From the NCBI GenBank assembly GCA_902805995.1, contig CADCUU010000023.1, forward strand, positions 1 through 20,009: a DNA stretch of 20,009 nucleotides, read 5' to 3'. The notes under the pieces were generated by a model that was given only the letters and a program-made list of their open reading frames with translations, made no database searches and was not told where the DNA came from. This stretch comes from an uncultured Rubellimicrobium sp. (lineage in GTDB: Bacteria; Pseudomonadota; Alphaproteobacteria; Rhodobacterales; Rhodobacteraceae). The first letter of the stretch is position 1. Every line of letters starts with the position of its first letter. This document shows positions 16,260 through 20,009 of the stretch, one piece after another. A program made the translations under genes and the position numbers.

Positions 16260-17147
16260 CTAGTGCCGCCCCGAGGCGGCGAGATGATCGGCGAAGCGCC
16301 ATTCGAGCAGGGTCTTGAGAAGAAGCGTGACAAGGGCGAGCAGCGTCAGCAGCGCCGCCATCGTGAAGGCCGCGACGGAAAGGTACTCGTTGTAGAGCAT
16401 CTCGATCATGATGGGCATAGTCGCGGTCACGCCCCTGATCTTGCCTGACACGACGGCGACGGCCCCGAACTCCCCCATCGCGCGCGCGTTGCTGAGCAGC
16501 ACGCCGTACAGGAGCGCCCAGCGGATGTTGGGCAGCGTCACCGTCCAGAACATCCGCCAGCCGGAGGCGCCCAGGGTCAGCGCGGCTTCCTCCTCGCTGG
16601 TGCCCTGTTCCGTCATCAGCGGCACGAGCTCGCGGGCGACGAAGGGAAAGGTGATGAACATCGTGGCCAGGATAATCCCCGGCAGCGCGAAGACGACCGG
16701 ATAGCCGTTCGCCACCAGCCATCCGCCCATGGCGGAGTTCGCGCCGAACAGCAGCACGATGCAAAGCCCCGCCACGACGGGCGAGACGGAGAAGGGCAGG
16801 TCGATGAGCGTGATGAGCCACGCCTTGCCGCGCCAGCGGAACTTGGTCAGGAGCCACGCCGCCGCGATCCCGAACACCGCGTTCAGAGGCACCGCGACCG
16901 CCGCGACGATCAGGGTGAGCCGGATGGCCGCCTGCGCGTCGCTGTCGCCAAGCGATGTCGCCGCAAACTGCCAGCCGTCCTTCAGCGCCTCGATGAGGAC
17001 CGCGGCCAGCGGGGCGAGCACGAGCACCCCGAGGATCGCCAGCACCGTGCCGGTCAACGTCCAGCGGAGCCAGCGGGGCTCCTCGGTAGGGCGGACGGCG
17101 CGGCGGAGGATGCGGCCGGGCGGGGGGAGGATCGTCGCCTCGGTCAT
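16260..17147 (-). CDS. cysW: Sulfate ABC transporter permease CysW
   Basis: One of the two membrane subunits of the sulfate/thiosulfate importer. The 295-residue product has about six hydrophobic segments (near 31-53, 76-100, 110-134, 150-172, 212-234 and 257-280). It has the permease EAA loop, EEEAALTLGASGWRMFWTVT (185-204), which contacts the ATPase. WLLTKFRWRGKAWLITLIDL, SPVVAGL and AMGEFGAVAVVSG are typical of CysW. The ATG is preceded by GGAGG lying in the end of cysT; the gap to the cysT stop is only 3 bases, so translation is probably coupled. Confidence 0.92.
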   Translation of the reverse strand: MTEATILPPPGRILRRAVRPTEEPRWLRWTLTGTVLAILGVLVLAPLAAVLIEALKDGWQFAATSLGDSDAQAAIRLTLIVAAVAVPLNAVFGIAAAWLLTKFRWRGKAWLITLIDLPFSVSPVVAGLCIVLLFGANSAMGGWLVANGYPVVFALPGIILATMFITFPFVARELVPLMTEQGTSEEEAALTLGASGWRMFWTVTLPNIRWALLYGVLLSNARAMGEFGAVAVVSGKIRGVTATMPIMIEMLYNEYLSVAAFTMAALLTLLALVTLLLKTLLEWRFADHLAASGRH

Positions 17148-17150
17148 GGG

Positions 17151-17996
17151 TCAGCCTCCGTTGGTCATGCGGCGGCTCCAGACCTGGATCAGGTTGATCA
17201 GGAGGAGGAGCGCGAAAGAAATGGCGAGCATCGCGAGCGCGATGGCCACAGCGCCGTTGTAGTCGAACTCCTCAAGCCGGATGACGATGAGAAGCGGTGC
17301 GATCTCGGTCACCTTGGGGATGTTCCCGGCGATGAAGATGACCGACCCGTATTCCCCGACCGCACGGGCGAGAGAGAGCGCGAAGCCGGTCAGTAGGGCG
17401 GGCAGCAGCATCGGCAGGATCACGCGGCGCAGCGTGAACGCGCGCGAGGCGCCGAGCGTGGCCGAGGCTTCCTCGACCTCGCGCTCGATCTCCTGGATGA
17501 CCGGCTGCACGGTCCGCACCACGAAAGGCAGGCCCACGAAGACGAGCGCGATCCAGATCCCGACCTCCGTATACGCGATGCGGAGGCCGAAGGTCTCCTG
17601 AAGTGGACCCCCGATGGCGCCGTTGGGCGCGTAAAGGGCCGTGAGCGCGATCCCCGCCACCGCCGTGGGAAGCGCAAAGGGCAAGTCCACCGCCGCATCC
17701 ACGAGGCGCCGCCCCGGGAACTCGTACCGAACGAGGACCCAGGCCAGCGCGAGCCCGAAGAACAGGTTGAACACGGCCGCCACCAGCGCCGCCCGGAAGG
17801 ACAGGAGCAGCGCCGCCAGCGTCCGCTCCCGCGAGATGACGTCCCACAGCTCCAAGGGTCCGACCTGGGCCGCCCGCAGCAGGAGCGCCCCGATGGGCAA
17901 AAGGACCACGAGCGACAAAAGCGTCACCGTGATCCCGGTGGCGAGCCCCCACCCCGGAAGGGGGGATGAGGGCCGAAAAGTGAGCGTTCGGCTCAA
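17151..17996 (-). CDS. cysT: Sulfate ABC transporter permease CysT (CysU)
   Basis: The second membrane subunit of the sulfate importer. The 281-residue product has about six hydrophobic segments (near 20-42, 62-88, 104-122, 143-163, 195-223 and 248-270). Its EAA loop is [20 protein letters not shown] (175-194). [19 protein letters not shown] near the start and [19 protein letters not shown] fit the family. It starts at a TTG whose bases overlap the stop codon of the binding-protein gene in the string TTGA, with GAGGGTGAG just upstream. This is an arrangement for translational coupling. No better start lies close by. Confidence 0.9.
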   Translation of the reverse strand: MSRTLTFRPSSPLPGWGLATGITVTLLSLVVLLPIGALLLRAAQVGPLELWDVISRERTLAALLLSFRAALVAAVFNLFFGLALAWVLVRYEFPGRRLVDAAVDLPFALPTAVAGIALTALYAPNGAIGGPLQETFGLRIAYTEVGIWIALVFVGLPFVVRTVQPVIQEIEREVEEASATLGASRAFTLRRVILPMLLPALLTGFALSLARAVGEYGSVIFIAGNIPKVTEIAPLLIVIRLEEFDYNGAVAIALAMLAISFALLLLINLIQVWSRRMTNGG

Positions 17997-19066
17997 TTCT
18001 CACCCTCGTAGATCTGGTCGAAGATCCCGCCGTCGCCGAAGTGCTCGGGCTGCGCCTGGGCCCAGCCGCCGAACGCCTCGATGGAGACGAGTTCCAGATC
18101 CGGGAAGCGCTCCACGTCGGCGGGGTCGGCAGCCGAGGCGTCCCAGCCCCGATAGCCGTGCTTGTAGACCAGCGCCTGCGCCTCGGGGGTGTAGAGGAAT
18201 TCGAGATAAGCCTGCGCCAGTGCGCGCTCCGCATCATCGGCGAGGTTTCCGTCCACGATGGCCACCGGCGGCTCCGCCAGGACCGAGACCGAAGGCACGA
18301 CGATGTCGAACTGGTCGTCGCCTAGCTCCTGAAGCGCGAGGAAAGCCTCGTTTTCCCAGGCCAGGAGCACGTCGCCGATACCGCGCTGCGAGAAGGTCGT
18401 GGTCGCTCCGCGCGCGCCGCTGTCGAGCACCGGCACATGGCGGTAAAGCTCGCCCACGAAAGCCTGCGGGTCCTGCCCGTTAGCCTCCGCCCAGGCCCAG
18501 GCGGCGAGGTAGTTCCAGCGCGCGCCGCCGGAGGTCTTGGGATTGGGCGTGATGACCTCCACGCCTTCCTTCACGAGGTCGCCCCAGTCCTGGATGCCCT
18601 CCGGGTTTCCTTCGCGGACCAGGAAGACGATAGTGGAGGTGTAGGGCGAGGAGTTGTGCGGCAGGCGCGACTGCCAGTCCTCGGGGATTAGGTCGGTGTT
18701 CTGGGCGATGGCGTCGATGTCCGAGGCCAGCGCCAACGTCACCACGTCGGCCGCGAGCCCGTCGATCACCGCCCGCGCCTGAGAGCCCGAGCCGCCATGG
18801 CTCGCCTCGATCGACACGGGCTCGTTGCCCTGCGCCTCCCACCAGGCGGAGAATGCGTCGTTGACCTCGCGATACAGCTCCCGCGTCGGATCGTAGGAGA
18901 CGTTGAGCAGCGTGGACTGGGCCACCGCGCCGCTCGGCGCGACGAGTGCGGCACCCGCGGCAATAAGCAGCCCCAGGGCAATCTCGCGCCGGTGCGCGCC
19001 GGCCCCGAACCACTTGGCGATGGCATGCAGAGAGACGGTCCGCGAAGCGGGGGATGCAGGTCGCAT
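17993..19066 (-). CDS. Periplasmic sulfate-binding protein
   Basis: The 357-residue product is the substrate receptor of the importer encoded just downstream. It has a long basic N-region, then a hydrophobic core (about 28-44) and cleavage probably after AVA (residue 49). Family signatures are [13 protein letters not shown] (88-100), [18 protein letters not shown] (175-192), which supply sulfate-binding backbone and side-chain groups, and HGYRGWD (303-309) near the end. The ATG at 19066 is chosen because AAGGAG lies 8 bases upstream. A longer frame to a TTG at 19144 would begin inside the likely -35 box and is rejected. Sulfate versus thiosulfate preference (Sbp versus CysP type) cannot be read, so no symbol is given. 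Confidence 0.92.
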   Translation of the reverse strand: MRPASPASRTVSLHAIAKWFGAGAHRREIALGLLIAAGAALVAPSGAVAQSTLLNVSYDPTRELYREVNDAFSAWWEAQGNEPVSIEASHGGSGSQARAVIDGLAADVVTLALASDIDAIAQNTDLIPEDWQSRLPHNSSPYTSTIVFLVREGNPEGIQDWGDLVKEGVEVITPNPKTSGGARWNYLAAWAWAEANGQDPQAFVGELYRHVPVLDSGARGATTTFSQRGIGDVLLAWENEAFLALQELGDDQFDIVVPSVSVLAEPPVAIVDGNLADDAERALAQAYLEFLYTPEAQALVYKHGYRGWDASAADPADVERFPDLELVSIEAFGGWAQAQPEHFGDGGIFDQIYEGEN

Positions 19067-19114
19067 TGTAGGCTCCTTGTTGATCCAGTCGCGGTCCGTG
19101 GCCGCGTTGAGCCG

Positions 19115-19144
19115 AATATCGAGTACGGTTGTCGTGAATGGCAA
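19115..19144 (-). promoter_or_regulatory. Candidate promoter of the cys transport operon
   Basis: On the minus strand TTGCCA (19144-19139, five of six consensus bases) is followed after 18 bases by GATATT (19120-19115, four of six). The implied transcript start is near 19108, about 40 bases before the ATG of the binding protein, with AAGGAG in the leader. A run of six T (minus strand, 19154-19149) lies just upstream of the -35 box. Confidence 0.4.
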
Positions 19145-19181
19145 GAGGAAAAAATCTACATGGAAGGTCGTGATTAAGCGC

Positions 19182-19203
19182 GATCGGCAGAAGCTGGCCG
19201 ATC
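19182..19203. promoter_or_regulatory. Inverted repeat between the Rrf2 regulator and the sulfate-binding protein gene
   Basis: GATCGGC (19182-19188) and GCCGATC (19197-19203) form a perfect 7-base inverted repeat with an 8-base spacer. It is placed about 40 bases past the regulator stop and about 38 bases upstream of the candidate cys -35 box. It could be the regulator's terminator hairpin, though no T-run adjoins it, or an upstream binding site for cys control. Confidence 0.35.
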
Positions 19204-19244
19204 AGCGGATCCAGAGATGCGAAATCAGGTACTTAGGCGGATTC

Positions 19245-19694
19245 TCAGGCGGCGAAGACCTGCGCGGCTGCCCCAGGGGACCGGACGAGATCGGCCAGGC
19301 TCAGCGATTCGATCAGCACGAGGTAACTCCAGAACACCTCGGCAAAGACCCGGCGGATGCGGCAGGTCTCCTCGTCGGTGCAGTCCTCGCATCGGGCGTA
19401 GTGACGCTGCGACAGGCAGGGCAGGGGGGCCATGGGCCCGTCGATCAGCCGCAGCAGTTCGGACAGTTGAACGGTGGTCGGGTCCTTGTCCAAGATGTAG
19501 CCACCCGACCGGCCCCGGATGGAGGACACGATGCCCGCGTTGCGGATCTCCAGAAGGATCTGCTCCAGGAAGCGCTTGGGCGTTCCCGACCGCTTGGCGA
19601 TCTCCTCGATACGCAGCGCCCGCCCGTTGCCGGCCTTTTCGTCGGCAAGCACGATCAAGGCCTTGAGCGCATACTTCATCTTCTGGGTGATCAT
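19245..19694 (-). CDS. Rrf2-family transcriptional regulator with four cysteines
   Basis: The 149-residue product is a small winged-helix DNA-binding regulator. MKYALKALIVLAD, IEEIAKRSGTPKRFLEQILLEIRNAGIV (29-56) and SIRGRSGGYIL (58-68, the wing) are typical of Rrf2 proteins. Four cysteines follow (93, 102, 105, 111, around LPCLSQRHYARCEDCTDEETC), in the region where IscR-type members bind an Fe-S cluster. Spacing differs from IscR, but a cluster or thiol switch is plausible. It lies upstream of the sulfate uptake operon on the same strand, so control of sulfate or cysteine supply is likely, as for CymR-like Rrf2 members. No clear Shine-Dalgarno precedes the ATG, and an A/T-rich TAATAG lies only 9 bases upstream, so a very short leader is possible. 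Confidence 0.9.
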   Translation of the reverse strand: MITQKMKYALKALIVLADEKAGNGRALRIEEIAKRSGTPKRFLEQILLEIRNAGIVSSIRGRSGGYILDKDPTTVQLSELLRLIDGPMAPLPCLSQRHYARCEDCTDEETCRIRRVFAEVFWSYLVLIESLSLADLVRSPGAAAQVFAA

Positions 19695-19896
19695 GCGACG
19701 GGACTATTAGATGCCGGTGCGCTTTTCAATGTGCACGATCCGTGGGCCGTTGCCCCAGGCAGGACAGGCGTGGCAGGGCTAGCGCAGGACCGGAACCGTC
19801 CACGCCTCGAAGCCACGTCCCATGCCGCCCGCCAACATCACCGACAGACTTCGTCCTCCTCCGAGGATAACATAGTGCACCGCCGGGCCTCGGGGC

Positions 19897-19908
19897 GTGG
19901 CCGGCCAC
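19897..19908. promoter_or_regulatory. 12-base palindrome upstream of the MFS gene
   Basis: GTGGCCGGCCAC is a perfect palindrome ending 18 bases before the start codon of the last gene. It may be an operator or chance in GC-rich DNA. The rest of the 232-base gap shows nothing else I can support. Confidence 0.2.
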
Positions 19909-19926
19909 CAGCATGGGACGACCGTG

Positions 19927-20009
19927 ATGCGCACCTTCTACAGTGTCCTGGCCAACAACCTCGCAGCCAACGTGACGAACTTCACGGTCTGGTTCGCCAT
20001 CACCTTCTT
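19927..20009 (+). CDS. Major facilitator superfamily transporter, N-terminus (3' partial)
   Basis: Only 27 codons are inside the window. The product starts MRTFYSVLANNLAANVTNFT and continues VWFAITF, a short polar start leading into a hydrophobic helix with an aromatic-rich end. This closely resembles the N-terminus of 12-helix MFS proteins in related bacteria, where it precedes the first transmembrane helix. The ATG at 19927 is the likely start; a GTG one codon earlier is possible. The Shine-Dalgarno is weak. Substrate and length are not visible. Confidence 0.55.
   Translation, partial: MRTFYSVLANNLAANVTNFTVWFAITF

Noticed and set aside
19067..19144. Longer N-terminus for the sulfate-binding protein, from a TTG at 19144
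   Set aside because: It would start inside the candidate -35 box and has no ribosome site, whereas the ATG at 19066 has AAGGAG and leads into a signal peptide.
19790..19820. A GGAAC box on the plus strand upstream of the MFS gene
   Set aside because: No CGTT follows at the required spacing.
19726..19914. A 62-codon open frame on the minus strand upstream of the Rrf2 gene
   Set aside because: The product lacks any domain, there is no ribosome site, and its composition is that of random GC-rich sequence.
1..20009. Mobile elements, CRISPR arrays, tRNA, rRNA or riboswitches
   Set aside because: I looked for terminal repeats, spaced direct repeats, transposase motifs and tRNA-like cloverleaf arms in the gaps and saw none that I could support by eye.

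Overview
The window reads as chromosomal DNA of a very GC-rich alphaproteobacterium, most likely of the Rhodobacteraceae/Rhodobacterales. That placement is an inference. It rests on protein style (an HWE-family sensor kinase, a cys sulfate-uptake operon beside an Rrf2 regulator, a Sco copper chaperone), on strong GC bias at third codon positions (which creates long false antisense frames), and on a sequence matching the alphaproteobacterial EcfG stress promoter. I see no rRNA, tRNA, CRISPR array, insertion sequence or phage gene.

Region 1 (1-5681, plus strand). This holds the C-terminal ATPase half of an exporter-type ABC protein cut by the window edge, an acyl-CoA synthetase, a CorA-type magnesium channel, and a large protein of the D-apionate lactonase (ApnL-like) family. 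No other apiose gene is visible beside the last one.

Region 2 (5669-10719, minus strand). Read in the direction of transcription, this holds a Sco-family copper chaperone, an HWE-type histidine kinase with four PAS-like domains, a small membrane-anchored protein with a cysteine pair, and an RtcB-type RNA ligase. The small protein and rtcB are 19 bases apart and look like one operon. A GGAAC-N16-CGTT element sits just upstream of them, so they may belong to the general stress regulon.

Region 3 (10720-11842). A 253-base gap rich in palindromes separates sco from a divergent secreted BNR/Asp-box repeat protein. The latter converges on the next gene with its stop codon inside a shared hairpin.

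Region 4 (11857-19694, minus strand). A large hybrid histidine kinase (six PAS-like domains, HisKA, ATPase, receiver) lies downstream of a sulfate ABC transporter operon in the order substrate-binding protein, CysT, CysW, CysA. Upstream of that operon is an Rrf2-family regulator with four cysteines, which probably controls it. The CysA here is only 239 residues and lacks the usual C-terminal regulatory region.

Region 5 (19927-20009, plus strand). This is the first 27 codons of what looks like a major-facilitator transporter, cut by the window edge.

Most genes have recognisable families. The less ordinary points are the stress-promoter/RtcB pairing, the short CysA, the orphan ApnL-like gene, two large PAS-rich kinases without an adjacent partner regulator, and several palindromic intergenic sites.
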